Positions 26,390 to 35,890 of a stretch of 64,000 nt of DNA are shown here, piece by piece. The DNA is from BACL27 sp947488385 (lineage in GTDB: Bacteria > Actinomycetota > Acidimicrobiia > Acidimicrobiales > Ilumatobacteraceae). The notes under the pieces were generated by a model, which made no database searches, was not told the DNA's origin, and was given only the letters and a program-made list of their open reading frames with translations. Each line of letters opens with the position of its first letter. The first letter of the stretch is position 1. Both the position numbers and the translations under genes were made by a program. The stretch covers positions 51,378 through 115,377 of the forward strand of contig CAXNMJ010000007.1 in the NCBI GenBank assembly GCA_964203655.1. Direction: 5' to 3'.

Positions 26390-28276
26390 ATGAATTCGTT
26401 GTTTGATCACGTGTCGTCTTCGCGGGCTCAGTTGTTGATCAGATTTCTTACTCTTGCAGTGTTTATTTTGGTGCTGTTTATTCTTGTTCAACTTTTAGTT
26501 GACTTGTTTCGATATATCTCATACAGATTCAAGTTCCGTCAATCGTTTATTCCAAAAAGCTGGCTCATTGTTTCTCTCGTCAGTCTTTGGAGCATGCTCT
26601 CGCCGGTTCGTAGTCATGCATTCGGGGTTGAAAAGCAAGGAGTCTCGAGCGAAGTTAGAGACTCAGGACGACTTATTGACGAAGCGAGTTCTACAGCGTC
26701 GCGTCAACCAAACCAAATTAATTCGCTATTTACGTGCTCGGTGGTAGTTGCTGGTTTACTACTTGAACTTGGCAAATTGCGTGGCCGTCAACTTTGCAAA
26801 CTCGAGATGCACTCGCGGTTAAATCACCCTTCAGCATCAGCAATGATTACCGAGCTCAGTCTCAGGTCTGTAGTCAATACAGATTCAGCATCTTTAGAAA
26901 CAATGTTTTTAAACCCGAATACAGAAGAGCCTTTGTTTATACCGATTGGTCTCAGCAACAATAAGTTGGTTTATGTTGATCTTGGTAAAAACTCGGTACT
27001 CAATATCACGGGTTCAACTACGAGCGAACTTGAGCCAGTGCTTAATGCGATTTTGCTTTCGACGCTATTTATGACCTCTGGAAAGGTTCAAATAGTTGTG
27101 CTAAAACAACTTTTAAGCGACCTCTCGGCTGTTCCTGGTTTGCAATCGGCCTCGTCGATTGAAGAAGTACTTCAATTGGCAAATCAGACTGAAAAACCAA
27201 CGTTACTTTTCAACTATCAACAACTTGAAACTCTTGACTTTGAACTTCTACAGGCTCAACATGTTTCATCAGTTTGTTTGAATTCACCAATTAGCTCTAG
27301 CCACCAACTAACTGTCATAGACCAAAATTGGCAACTTATCCCAGAAAATATTTTATTGACCCCTTTTGGTGTAACAGACTCGCAGATTCACGCGGTTAGT
27401 GAATTATTTAGTGATGTTGCGCGCAGTGTCGAAAACTCTGATCAAAGTTCATTAGTCGCGGTTCAAGATGTGGATAACTGGAAGGTTCTCGTTCGCACGC
27501 TCGGCCCAGTTGATGTGCAACTCGCTGATGGCACGATCGTGAATTTTGAGAAATCCAAGACCAAAGAGCTCTTGGCGTGGCTGACAAATCATCGGGCTCG
27601 TCCCACGCGAAGTGCTGCACGTACCGCGCTTTGGGACTTCAATGTCGCCGACGCAACATTCACAAACGTCGTGTCTGATATTCGGCGCACACTAAACCAG
27701 ACACAGCTTCTTGATGACTATGAAGAGTGGATTCCCCGCACATTCACCGATCGTTTACCGTTTCATAGTTCAATCGTCAGCGACGGTGAGTTGCTTGAAG
27801 CGTGTATCGCTCGTGCACAAAACTTAGGGCCAGTCGCCGCCATCTCTGAATTAAATCGCGGTCTTGAACTAGTGCGAGACTTACCCTTTGCTGGCACTGG
27901 ATATCTCTGGCCAGACGCCGAAGGTATTACCTCGCAGTTGGTTCTAAATGTGATTACTGCAGCAGTTATGGCTGCTGAGTTAAACCTTCAGCGCGGAGAT
28001 ATTGATGGCGTGTTCTGGGCTACATCGCATGGCTTAAAAGTGCTCGGAGCACACGAAGAGTTGTTTTCGTTGCGCATGAGAGCCCATGGGCTACGTGGCG
28101 ACTTTGCTGGCGTGCGGTTTGAATTCGAATCGTATAAGCGAGCGATTAGCGCCGACTCGTTTTCGATGACCGAGCCATCAAAAAAACTTGTTGATTTGTT
28201 GGGTGAACTAACGAATGCAAGCAATCAAAATTTGAACACCCAAAACCAAAACCACCCAGTATCTCTAACGCGGTAA
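26390..28276 (+). CDS. Membrane-anchored protein with winged-helix and BTAD domains (SARP-like)
   Basis: 628 residues. Two hydrophobic segments lie at about 20-42 and 57-72. A middle region of some 280 residues has no motif I can name. A winged-helix-like stretch at about 372-435 (QLADGTIVNFEKSKTKELLA...VVSDIRRTL) is followed by a bacterial transcriptional activator domain to the end (LRMRAHGLRGDFAGVRFEFE). Actinobacterial Tad loci often end in such BTAD proteins. The membrane anchor suggests signalling between pilus and DNA, or a non-DNA role. It begins 11 bases after the TadG-like gene and converges on radA. Confidence 0.75.
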   Translation: MNSLFDHVSSSRAQLLIRFLTLAVFILVLFILVQLLVDLFRYISYRFKFRQSFIPKSWLIVSLVSLWSMLSPVRSHAFGVEKQGVSSEVRDSGRLIDEASSTASRQPNQINSLFTCSVVVAGLLLELGKLRGRQLCKLEMHSRLNHPSASAMITELSLRSVVNTDSASLETMFLNPNTEEPLFIPIGLSNNKLVYVDLGKNSVLNITGSTTSELEPVLNAILLSTLFMTSGKVQIVVLKQLLSDLSAVPGLQSASSIEEVLQLANQTEKPTLLFNYQQLETLDFELLQAQHVSSVCLNSPISSSHQLTVIDQNWQLIPENILLTPFGVTDSQIHAVSELFSDVARSVENSDQSSLVAVQDVDNWKVLVRTLGPVDVQLADGTIVNFEKSKTKELLAWLTNHRARPTRSAARTALWDFNVADATFTNVVSDIRRTLNQTQLLDDYEEWIPRTFTDRLPFHSSIVSDGELLEACIARAQNLGPVAAISELNRGLELVRDLPFAGTGYLWPDAEGITSQLVLNVITAAVMAAELNLQRGDIDGVFWATSHGLKVLGAHEELFSLRMRAHGLRGDFAGVRFEFESYKRAISADSFSMTEPSKKLVDLLGELTNASNQNLNTQNQNHPVSLTR

Positions 28277-28300
28277 GTGCTTACGCCCGATGCCGATTCG

Positions 28301-29671
28301 CTACTTGACCGATAAACCAGCGAGAGCGAGTGCTTGGGCCACAGTTTCGGCAGGCTCAAGTTTGATGCCAGAAATTTTTATATCTTTTGCACTGCTCGCA
28401 GGAATGATCGCCCGTGTGAAACCGAGTCGTGCCGCTTCGCCGAGTCGACGAGCAGTGTTGCTGGCTTGACGTAACTCGCCAGCCAAACCGACCTCACCAC
28501 ACGCAACTAAGTTTTCTGCCAACGGCTGATTCGTCACCGCTGAAACAAGGGCCAAACATAAACCTAAATCTGCACCCGGCTCACTTAACTTCACACCGCC
28601 TACAACAGACGCGAAAACTTCATGTTGCGCCAAGTTCACACCAGCACGACGCTCAAGAACTGCCAACAACATCGCCAAGCGACCCGAATCAACACCCTGT
28701 GCTGATCGTCGGGGTGAAACATGCGAAGGCGAGAGATTTGTCAGTGCCTGAACTTCAACCAACAACGGACGATGACCCTCGAGAGCAGGCACAACAATTG
28801 AGCCAGGCACGCCTGCGCGACGGTCGGCCAAAAACAATTTGCTCGCATCTGGCACACTGCGCAGGCCAAGTTCAGTCATCTCAAATAATCCCAATTCGTT
28901 TGTTGAACCAAATCGATGCTTGACAGCGCGCAACAATCGCAAAGCATGATGACGCTCACCTTCGAATGACATAACAGTGTCAACAACATGTTCAAGCACA
29001 CGCGGCCCAGCGAGTCCACCGTCTTTTGTGACATGACCAACCAACACGATTGGCAGATCGCGCGCTTTGGCTTCTTGCACCAGTCGGTGTGCACAACCGC
29101 GAACTTGCGCCACAGACCCTGGCGCCGAATTCAACTGCGGGTCAGCAATCGCTTGAATACTGTCAATGATCACGAGTTGTGGTTTTACTTGGTCAATCGC
29201 ATTGACAATGTTCGTCAGTGACATCTCGGCCACGAGCCACAAATCTGGTTTGATCGCCCCAAGTCGTTCGGCGCGCAATCGAACCTGTTGCGCTGATTCT
29301 TCAGCAGTTACATAAAGTGTTTTGCCTGACCACGCCGCGAGCAGTTGCAATAGCAAAGTTGATTTGCCGATGCCTGGTTCGCCACCCAAAAGAGTGACCG
29401 ACCCGGGCACGAGCCCACCGCCGAGCACGCGGTCTAATTCTTCAAGACCAGTCGAAGTGGGTTTAGAAATTTTTGAATCAAGCGCATCAATTGGTTTTGG
29501 TACACCGGGTGGCACAAGGGCCATGCCCGTTGCTACAGAAATAATTTCTTCGTCACCTTCGACATCTTCAACGAGGCTGTTCCACGCACCACACGCACCG
29601 CAACGGCCAGCCCATTTTGGAACCCCGGCACCGCATTCAGTGCATCGATATACGGTGCGAAGTTTTACCAT
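28301..29671 (-). CDS. radA: DNA repair protein RadA
   Basis: RecA-like helicase for branch migration in recombination. Zinc finger Cys10, Cys13, Cys24, Cys27; Walker A GGEPGIGKSTLLLQL; Walker B LVIIDSIQAI; C-terminal Lon-like domain (GVKLSEPGADLGLCLALVSA). The conserved KNRFG motif reads KHRFG here (VKHRFGSTNELGLFEM). 456 residues, normal. Confidence 0.94.
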   Translation of the reverse strand: MVKLRTVYRCTECGAGVPKWAGRCGACGAWNSLVEDVEGDEEIISVATGMALVPPGVPKPIDALDSKISKPTSTGLEELDRVLGGGLVPGSVTLLGGEPGIGKSTLLLQLLAAWSGKTLYVTAEESAQQVRLRAERLGAIKPDLWLVAEMSLTNIVNAIDQVKPQLVIIDSIQAIADPQLNSAPGSVAQVRGCAHRLVQEAKARDLPIVLVGHVTKDGGLAGPRVLEHVVDTVMSFEGERHHALRLLRAVKHRFGSTNELGLFEMTELGLRSVPDASKLFLADRRAGVPGSIVVPALEGHRPLLVEVQALTNLSPSHVSPRRSAQGVDSGRLAMLLAVLERRAGVNLAQHEVFASVVGGVKLSEPGADLGLCLALVSAVTNQPLAENLVACGEVGLAGELRQASNTARRLGEAARLGFTRAIIPASSAKDIKISGIKLEPAETVAQALALAGLSVK

Positions 29672-29684
29672 CTCGCACTAGACA

Positions 29685-30494
29685 TTATTCGCTGGGTGTG
29701 CGACTTGCCCCACGGCGCTGATACAAAAATCTGCCAAGCACCGCGACCATCAAAGCCAGCCATGCAAACAACAAAAACTTGAACAACCCAGAAACCAATC
29801 GAGCCACAGTGGCTTTGACGGCCGTGTTCCGCGAAGTGGTGAGGACAGATTGCTCGCTGCCATCTAGGGGCACGCGCCAAGTCACAGTATTTACGTTGTC
29901 GATGCCTGTTGTGCGCTCAACAACACCCGGCATTGTGGCGACAAAGTCGAGCGTCATCGCTTTACCCAAATCAAGACCAGCCTGTTGCAGGTTTTCTGCG
30001 AACGGCGCACCACCAATTGTTTTGATCAGCGCACTGTCGGCAAACGCGTTTAATCCGCCGTCAACCTGCAAGATGCCGTCAAGTTTGAATGTCGAGTCCG
30101 TGTCTTTGCCGGTTCGAGTCAACGACATCTGCTTAAACGGACCAAACTCACCGCTCAATTGATCAAGCAACACTCCAGCCTGTTCGGCATTATCAAAAGT
30201 GTGTTTCAACGAAACTTGCAGTCCGCCATCTGCAGTTTTGTTAGGTCGCACGACAACCCAACCTGCGGCGATCGCATCATCAAATCGCAGGTCGTCGACA
30301 ATGTTTGGCGCTTGGTCAACAACGTCTTTGTCGGCGATCACATTTACAGTTACTGTGCCCGACCCACTTTGAGCAACATCAAGAGTTACTACGGCATTAA
30401 CTTGACACGAGCAAAGAAAAATTGCCGATGCGATTACCGCAACAAAGTGAAACTTTTTTAGTCGCTGACGCGCGCTTTGCACGCTATGACTCAC
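29685..30494 (-). CDS. LppM-type lipoprotein
   Basis: 269 residues with a lipoprotein signal ending LCSC (Cys30). The LppM-like domain follows (NAVVTLDVAQSGSGTVTVNV, RFDDAIAAGWVV), and a C-terminal membrane helix (LVSGLFKFLLFAWLALMVAV) ends in a basic tail. LppM-like proteins are typical of actinobacteria; the mycobacterial one affects phagosome trafficking, a role unlikely to transfer to a free-living cell. Adjacent to clpC with a 4-base overlap. Confidence 0.75.
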   Translation of the reverse strand: MSHSVQSARQRLKKFHFVAVIASAIFLCSCQVNAVVTLDVAQSGSGTVTVNVIADKDVVDQAPNIVDDLRFDDAIAAGWVVVRPNKTADGGLQVSLKHTFDNAEQAGVLLDQLSGEFGPFKQMSLTRTGKDTDSTFKLDGILQVDGGLNAFADSALIKTIGGAPFAENLQQAGLDLGKAMTLDFVATMPGVVERTTGIDNVNTVTWRVPLDGSEQSVLTTSRNTAVKATVARLVSGLFKFLLFAWLALMVAVLGRFLYQRRGASRTPSE

Positions 30495-33025
30495 TCAGTT
30501 GTCGTTGGAGTTGTCTCACCAGCACCAGCAAGTTCAACAGCAACTGGTGGCTTGAAACCTTCAACAGCTTTAAACGAGAAGCGTTTCTCTTCTGGCTTTT
30601 CTGGGTCATCTTCAACGCCGATGACGATTATTTCGCCGGCATGAAACTCTTTGTTCAAGAGTTTTTCTGAAAGTGGATCTTCAAGGAAGCGTTGCATCGC
30701 TCGGCGCAATGGACGAGCGCCAAGTTGTGGGTCGTAGCCGCGCTTGGCGAGAAGCTCTTTTGCTTCAACAGTGAGTTCAAGGCCAAGTCCGAGACCTTCA
30801 AGCTGGCCAGTCAAACGCTTGCTCATCAAGTCGACCATTTGCACAACTTCGCTCATTGCCAACTCGTGGAACACGATCACTTCATCGATGCGGTTGAGGA
30901 ACTCTGGCTTGAATTGAGTCTTGAGCGCCTCGTTTACCTTGTCGCGCATACGTGCATACGAGAGTGCCTCGTCGTTTTTGCCGAAACCAACATTGGCTTT
31001 GCGCAAGTCTTGCGTTCCCAAGTTCGAAGTCATGATCAAAACCGTGTTTCTGAAGTCTGTGCTGCGACCTTGTGCGTCTGTAAGGCGACCTTCTTCAAGA
31101 ATCTGCAACAAAGTATTGAACACGTCAGGGTGCGCTTTTTCGATTTCGTCAAACAGCACAACCGAGAACGGCTTGCGACGCACAGCTTCTGTTAATTGGC
31201 CACCTTCTTCGTAGCCCACATATCCAGGAGGCGAGCCAACCAGGCGACTCACCGTGTGTTTCTCCATGTATTCGCTCATGTCGAGAGCAATCAGAGCTTG
31301 TTCGTCACCAAACAAGAATTCAGCCAAAGTTTTTGCGAGTTCTGTTTTACCGACACCCGTTGGTCCCAAGAAAATGAACGAACCGCTTGGGCGCTTCGGG
31401 TCTTTCAGGCCTGCTCGAGTTCGGCGAATGCTTTGGCTGACGGCCTTAATCGCATCTTCTTGACCAATGATTCGTTTGTGAAGTTCGCCTTCCATGTTCA
31501 ACAACTTGGCAGTCTCTTCTTCGGTGAGCTTGAACACTGGAATACCGGTCCACATACTCAAAACTTCGGCGATTGATTCTTCGCTCACTTCATCAAACAA
31601 ATCGATGCCTTGGGCTTTTACGTCAACTTCTTTTTGTGATCGCTCTTCAAGCAGCGAACGTTCTTGATCGCGCAAACGACCGGCTTCTTCGAAGCGCTGC
31701 TCTTCTACGGCACGCTTCTTTGCCTCTTGAACATCGTTGATCTTGTTTTCAATTTCTTTGAGGTCAGGTGGCGTCGTCATGCGCTTGATTCGCAAACGGC
31801 TGCCAGCTTCATCGATCAAGTCGATGGCCTTGTCTGGCAAGAAACGGTCTGAAATGTAACGGTCAGCCAAGTTTGCTGCCGAGACAAGCGCTTGATCTGT
31901 GATCGTCACACGGTGGTGAGTCTCATACTTATCGCGAATGCCTTTGAGAATTTCGATCGTGTGCGCAACCGATGGCTCATCGACTTTGACTGGTTGAAAG
32001 CGACGCTCGAGTGCGGCATCTTTTTCAAAGTGTTTACGGAACTCGTCAAGCGTTGTTGCACCAATTGTTTGCAATTCGCCACGTGCCAACATCGGCTTCA
32101 AAATTGAAGCTGCGTCAATTGCGCCTTCGGCGGCACCTGCACCCACGAGTGTGTGGATTTCATCGATGAACAAAATAATGTCGCCACGAGTCTTAATTTC
32201 TTTCAAAACTTTCTTCAAGCGCTCTTCAAAATCACCGCGATAGCGGCTGCCGGCAACAAGTGCACCCAGGTCGAGTGTGTACAACTGTTTGTTGGTCAAA
32301 GTTTCTGGAACCTCATTCGCGACAATTTTTTGAGCGAGGCCTTCAATAATCGCGGTCTTACCAACACCCGGTTCACCGATCAAAACGGGGTTGTTCTTCG
32401 TGCGACGCGAAAGAATCTGCATCACACGTTCCATTTCTTTGTGTCGACCAATTACTGGATCAAGTTTTTTGTCGCGCGCAAGTTGTGTCAGGTTGCGACC
32501 GAACTGATCAAGAATCTGACTGCCACCTTTTTCTTGTGGTGTATCTTTCGCACCAACTGCTTCGCCTTCACCTTTGCCACCAGGTCCTTGGTAGCCACTC
32601 AACAACTGAATTACTTGTTGACGTACTCGACCAAGATCGGCGCCAAGTTTGACGAGCACTTGTGCTGCAACACCTTCGCCTTCGCGAATCAAACCGAGCA
32701 AAATGTGTTCGGTGCCGATGTAGTTATGACCAAGTTGCAATGCCTCACGCAACGAAAGCTCGAGCACTTTTTTCGCCCGCGGTGTAAATGGAATATGGCC
32801 CGATGGCGACGATCCGCCTTGGCCGATGATCTCTTCGACCTGAGCGCGCACGGCTTCAAGCGAGATACCGAGTGCTTCGAGTCCTTTGGCGGCAACGCCT
32901 TCACCTTCGTGAATCAAACCCAGCAAAATGTGTTCCGTACCGATGTACGAGTGATTGAGCAAGCGGGCTTCTTCTTGGGCGAGAACTACGACTCTGCGAG
33001 CCCTATCTGTAAACCGTTCGAACAA
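30491..33025 (-). CDS. clpC: ATP-dependent Clp protease ATPase subunit ClpC
   Basis: AAA+ unfoldase that feeds ClpP. The N domain has two Clp repeats (to about 145). D1 has Walker A GEPGVGKT at 217-224; a UVR-like coiled segment lies near 430; D2 has GPTGVGKTELAKTLAEFLFG. The end is glycine/threonine rich. 844 residues, normal for actinobacterial ClpC1. The start codon is TTG at 33025 (MFERFTDRARRVVVLAQEEA is the invariant N-terminus), preceded by AAGGCGG. Confidence 0.96.
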   Translation of the reverse strand: MFERFTDRARRVVVLAQEEARLLNHSYIGTEHILLGLIHEGEGVAAKGLEALGISLEAVRAQVEEIIGQGGSSPSGHIPFTPRAKKVLELSLREALQLGHNYIGTEHILLGLIREGEGVAAQVLVKLGADLGRVRQQVIQLLSGYQGPGGKGEGEAVGAKDTPQEKGGSQILDQFGRNLTQLARDKKLDPVIGRHKEMERVMQILSRRTKNNPVLIGEPGVGKTAIIEGLAQKIVANEVPETLTNKQLYTLDLGALVAGSRYRGDFEERLKKVLKEIKTRGDIILFIDEIHTLVGAGAAEGAIDAASILKPMLARGELQTIGATTLDEFRKHFEKDAALERRFQPVKVDEPSVAHTIEILKGIRDKYETHHRVTITDQALVSAANLADRYISDRFLPDKAIDLIDEAGSRLRIKRMTTPPDLKEIENKINDVQEAKKRAVEEQRFEEAGRLRDQERSLLEERSQKEVDVKAQGIDLFDEVSEESIAEVLSMWTGIPVFKLTEEETAKLLNMEGELHKRIIGQEDAIKAVSQSIRRTRAGLKDPKRPSGSFIFLGPTGVGKTELAKTLAEFLFGDEQALIALDMSEYMEKHTVSRLVGSPPGYVGYEEGGQLTEAVRRKPFSVVLFDEIEKAHPDVFNTLLQILEEGRLTDAQGRSTDFRNTVLIMTSNLGTQDLRKANVGFGKNDEALSYARMRDKVNEALKTQFKPEFLNRIDEVIVFHELAMSEVVQMVDLMSKRLTGQLEGLGLGLELTVEAKELLAKRGYDPQLGARPLRRAMQRFLEDPLSEKLLNKEFHAGEIIVIGVEDDPEKPEEKRFSFKAVEGFKPPVAVELAGAGETTPTTTE

Positions 33026-33185
33026 TTCCGACCGCCTTGTGCGTCAACTTAGGTAACTTTCCTAAAGTGTATCGGTGCGAGCGGGACGGTTCACGGCGCT
33101 ATTTCGACTTTCGCATGTTACGTGTGACGCGTGACGACCCTCACAGCGCTTAGTTCGTAGATTCACAAGCCCCGTTGCCTAACCT

Positions 33186-34175
33186 GTGGATATGGCCGTT
33201 TCATCGCCGCTACTTTCTTTGCCGCTTATGGATACCGATCGCCAGCGCGTTGAATCAGCGCTTTTGACTGCCGTAAAAACTCGAGACTCTCATCTCAACG
33301 AACTTGCCGCACATTTAATTGTTGCCGGCGGCAAACGTTTGCGCCCAGTAATGACAATCGCTGCAGCGAGCGTTGGTAGCGACAAACAAGTCAGCGACGA
33401 TGTGATTCAAGGCGGCATCTCTTGCGAACTCGTTCATCTTGGTTCGCTCTATCACGACGACGTTATGGATGAATCTGCCACGCGGCGTGGTGTCGAAACA
33501 GTAAATGCAAGGTGGGGCAACCTGCAAGCAATTCTCGCAGGCGACTTTTTGTTGGCCAAAGCATCTGAAATCGCCGCCGCGCTGGGTACTGAAGTCGCAA
33601 CGTTGCTGGCTCAAACAATCGGTCATCTTTGTGAAGGTCAAATTGAAGAGTTGACGAAAGCATTTGATGTGTCGCGTTCAGTGCCGTCGTATCTTGTGAG
33701 CATCGAAGGCAAAACCGCTTCGCTGTTTGCCACAGCGGCCCGTGTTGGCGCACTTGTTGCTGGTCACGATCGGGCAGTTGTTGAAGCCTTGACAAATTAC
33801 GGCACCGCGTATGGCATGGTGTTTCAAATTGTTGACGACATCTTGGACGTAATCGCAACTGATGCCGAACTCGGCAAGCGCGCCGGCCACGATATGGAAG
33901 AAGGCGTCTACACGCTTCCTGTTTTGTTGACGCTCAAGTCTGATTCAACTGATGCCCTAGAGCTTCGCGATTTACTGGGTCGGCCATTCACGGGCAACGA
34001 TCGCGACGCAGCTTTGGCAATTGTGCGTGCAAACTCAGGTGTACAAAATGCAATCGAAACTGCGCGCGAATATGTCGCGATCGCCGAAAACGAGTGCGCA
34101 AAAATGCCGGCTTCAAGTGCCACAACGGCACTTCGTGAAGCACCTCGAGTTCTATTGAACTCAGTAATTCGCTAG
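33186..34175 (+). CDS. Polyprenyl diphosphate synthase (trans, long-chain)
   Basis: Makes the isoprenoid side chain of menaquinone or a related lipid. First Asp-rich motif DDVMD at 91-95 and second DDILD in FQIVDDILDVIATDAE; GGKRLRPVMT near residue 48 is also conserved. GTG at 33186 or ATG at 33192 could be the start. About 329 residues. Its stop codon lies in an inverted repeat shared with the converging gene. Confidence 0.92.
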   Translation: MDMAVSSPLLSLPLMDTDRQRVESALLTAVKTRDSHLNELAAHLIVAGGKRLRPVMTIAAASVGSDKQVSDDVIQGGISCELVHLGSLYHDDVMDESATRRGVETVNARWGNLQAILAGDFLLAKASEIAAALGTEVATLLAQTIGHLCEGQIEELTKAFDVSRSVPSYLVSIEGKTASLFATAARVGALVAGHDRAVVEALTNYGTAYGMVFQIVDDILDVIATDAELGKRAGHDMEEGVYTLPVLLTLKSDSTDALELRDLLGRPFTGNDRDAALAIVRANSGVQNAIETAREYVAIAENECAKMPASSATTALREAPRVLLNSVIR

Positions 34176-34200
34176 TTTTTAAAACTTACGAACTAGCGAA
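34168..34200. terminator. Inverted repeat spanning two converging stop codons (possible bidirectional terminator)
   Basis: TTCGCTAGTT (34168-34177) and AACTAGCGAA (34191-34200) form a perfect 10-bp stem around a 13-base A/T-rich loop. The TAG stops of the polyprenyl synthase (34173-34175) and of the converging gene (34193-34195) fall within the two arms. There is no long T run after the stem, so termination strength is uncertain. Confidence 0.55.
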
Positions 34201-34702
34201 GTTCGTGAACGCGAAGAATTAGTTCGCGCGAAAATGGGTCAAGCTGGCGCCCCGCAATTCGTTCGGTGAGAATTATCGCTTGTGCAGTGTCGTCCACTAA
34301 TCCCGACCACCTGATGTAGCCACCCATCAAGCCGTGCAGTTTTTCGCTTACTTCTTCGCCGTGCACAATGATCTTCATACCGCGCTGCAAGAGTTTGGAT
34401 AGTTCCGTGTAGAACGACTTCAACCAAGGGTCTATTTCATCCAGGCTTGGCATCGGACGATGCTGATACGGCATCTGTAGTTCTTCATAACTATGCAAAT
34501 TGTGCGGTGCAGAGCTTATGGAGAGCACACAGCCGAACTCATTTTCACGCAACCAAATGATTTCTTCTTGACGTCTAACCCGTCGATGATTGACACCGAA
34601 ACCTCCGGGTCGTTCACAAATTGCAAGCTTGTCCTTAATAATCCAGGTCAAATGGCGGGGCACAATGCCTAGAGCCCATTTTCCGCGAAGTTTTTGTGCC
34701 AC
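34193..34702 (-). CDS. Dual-specificity-phosphatase-like protein lacking the catalytic Cys
   Basis: 169 residues from a GTG start. The order of elements (LTWIIKDKLAICERPGG, IIWLRENEFGCVLSISSAPH, YQHRPMPSLDEIDPWLKSFY, KIIVHGEEVSEKLHGLMGGY) follows a cysteine phosphatase fold. Where an active enzyme has VHC-x5-R, this one has VHGEEVSEKL. It may bind phosphate or protein without catalysis. Fold call by pattern only; a novel family is the alternative. Confidence 0.45.
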   Translation of the reverse strand: MAQKLRGKWALGIVPRHLTWIIKDKLAICERPGGFGVNHRRVRRQEEIIWLRENEFGCVLSISSAPHNLHSYEELQMPYQHRPMPSLDEIDPWLKSFYTELSKLLQRGMKIIVHGEEVSEKLHGLMGGYIRWSGLVDDTAQAIILTERIAGRQLDPFSRELILRVHELR

Positions 34703-34790
34703 TAGTGAGACCGCGTCCTAGACATGCCACTAGTTATTGATACAAACTTCATCGAGAGAGCACAATACCACAGCAAATTGGGGCTGTGTT

Positions 34791-35690
34791 TTAGTTTTGT
34801 GATTTTGAAATGACCTGGAGACGCTGTTGGCTTCGCCGAACTTCACGGTTCATGCCGATCTCGCATGCTGTCGTCTCGCCGCGCGCGACACCAAGCACGC
34901 GCTCAACAGTCGCCGCATCTGGTGGATAAATATCTGTCAGCCAAATTCGAATCGCGCGCCGAGCAAGAGCAAGTGGCGCTGCCGCGACCGCCTTTGCGTC
35001 TGTCGGATCAATAGCTTTGGCAAGTTCGTCCAGTAATTCGGCATCATCGCGAAACAACTCGGCTTGGCGGTCAAGAATTGCCGCAACATCGCGCTGTGAA
35101 ATCTGGTCAATCAGTGGCATTAGTTCGTGGCGCACTCGATTGCGCAAGAATTTTGGGTCAGCGTTTGACGGGTCAACAACACATTTGATTTCAAACATCG
35201 CGCAAAGTTGCTCGGTTTCACTTCGGCGAAGCCCCAAAATTGGGTGAGCATGGCCGCGTTGCATTCCAGCCAAACCTTGCAGTCCAGCACCGCGCAAAAG
35301 GTTGATCAGCACCGTCTCGGCTTGGTCATCAGCCGTGTGCCCGGTGGCGATGTCGCGTGGCATTACTGAGTATCGCGCCTCACGCGCGCGTGCTTCAAGA
35401 TTTGAACCAGGTTCAACTTTTATCGTCTTGCTAATAAATTTCGCACCCAAAAGTTTCGCCAGCTGAGCCACAACTTGGGCTTCGGCATCTGAGCCAACTC
35501 TTAGCGAGTGGTCAACATGAATCGCAGTTACTTCGCAACCATTGAGACAAGCCAACAACAGCATCGCCATGCTGTCTTTTCCGCCCGAGACAGCACAGTT
35601 AAGTGGCGCACCTGCTGGTGGAAAGTTACAGCGACTTAAAAGTTCGCAAGCAAACTGATTTGACTTGAGTTTGGCAACTAGGGCGTTCAT
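34791..35690 (-). CDS. tilS: tRNA(Ile)-lysidine synthetase
   Basis: Modifies the CAU anticodon of tRNA-Ile so that it reads AUA. PP-loop SGGKDS at 35-40, then AIHVDHSLRVGSDAEA, ATGHTADDQAETVLINLLRG and FLRNRVRHELMP, all TilS hallmarks. 299 residues, the short form without the C-terminal domain, common in actinobacteria. 88 bases separate its stop from the next gene. Confidence 0.93.
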   Translation of the reverse strand: MNALVAKLKSNQFACELLSRCNFPPAGAPLNCAVSGGKDSMAMLLLACLNGCEVTAIHVDHSLRVGSDAEAQVVAQLAKLLGAKFISKTIKVEPGSNLEARAREARYSVMPRDIATGHTADDQAETVLINLLRGAGLQGLAGMQRGHAHPILGLRRSETEQLCAMFEIKCVVDPSNADPKFLRNRVRHELMPLIDQISQRDVAAILDRQAELFRDDAELLDELAKAIDPTDAKAVAAAPLALARRAIRIWLTDIYPPDAATVERVLGVARGETTACEIGMNREVRRSQQRLQVISKSQN

Positions 35691-35703
35691 CGGCCCGAGC
35701 CGA

Positions 35704-35853
35704 TTATTTCTGGGCTTGTCGTTGGCGACGGTTTGGGTATTTAAGAGCAGTTACTGATTTCAAGTAGCCACCCACTAAACCGACAAGAGCAGCGATACCG
35801 GCGATCAATAGACCTGCCCCCAACCACCAGTGCCATACAACTGCAGCAATCAT
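35704..35853 (-). CDS. Small single-helix membrane protein
   Basis: 49 residues: MIAAVVWHWWLGAGLLIAGI followed by AALVGLVGGYLKSV and a basic tail ending RRQRQAQK. One long glycine-rich hydrophobic segment with positive charges after it. The frame is open upstream to a stop near 35890 without another ATG, GTG or TTG. It fits between tilS and rmuC on the same strand. No family recognised. Confidence 0.5.
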   Translation of the reverse strand: MIAAVVWHWWLGAGLLIAGIAALVGLVGGYLKSVTALKYPNRRQRQAQK

Positions 35854-35890
35854 CGACGCAATGCTAGCCAGTCTCTGATTGACAAACCAA

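Noticed and set aside
32153..33052. 299-codon plus-strand frame opposite clpC
   Set aside because: Antisense shadow of the highly conserved ClpC N-terminal and D1 regions; no recognisable domain.
34769..34799. Plus-strand hairpin CACAGC/GCTGTG followed by TTTTAGTTTT
   Set aside because: The stem is only 6 bp with an 8-base loop, and no plus-strand gene ends there; it lies at the end of minus-strand tilS.
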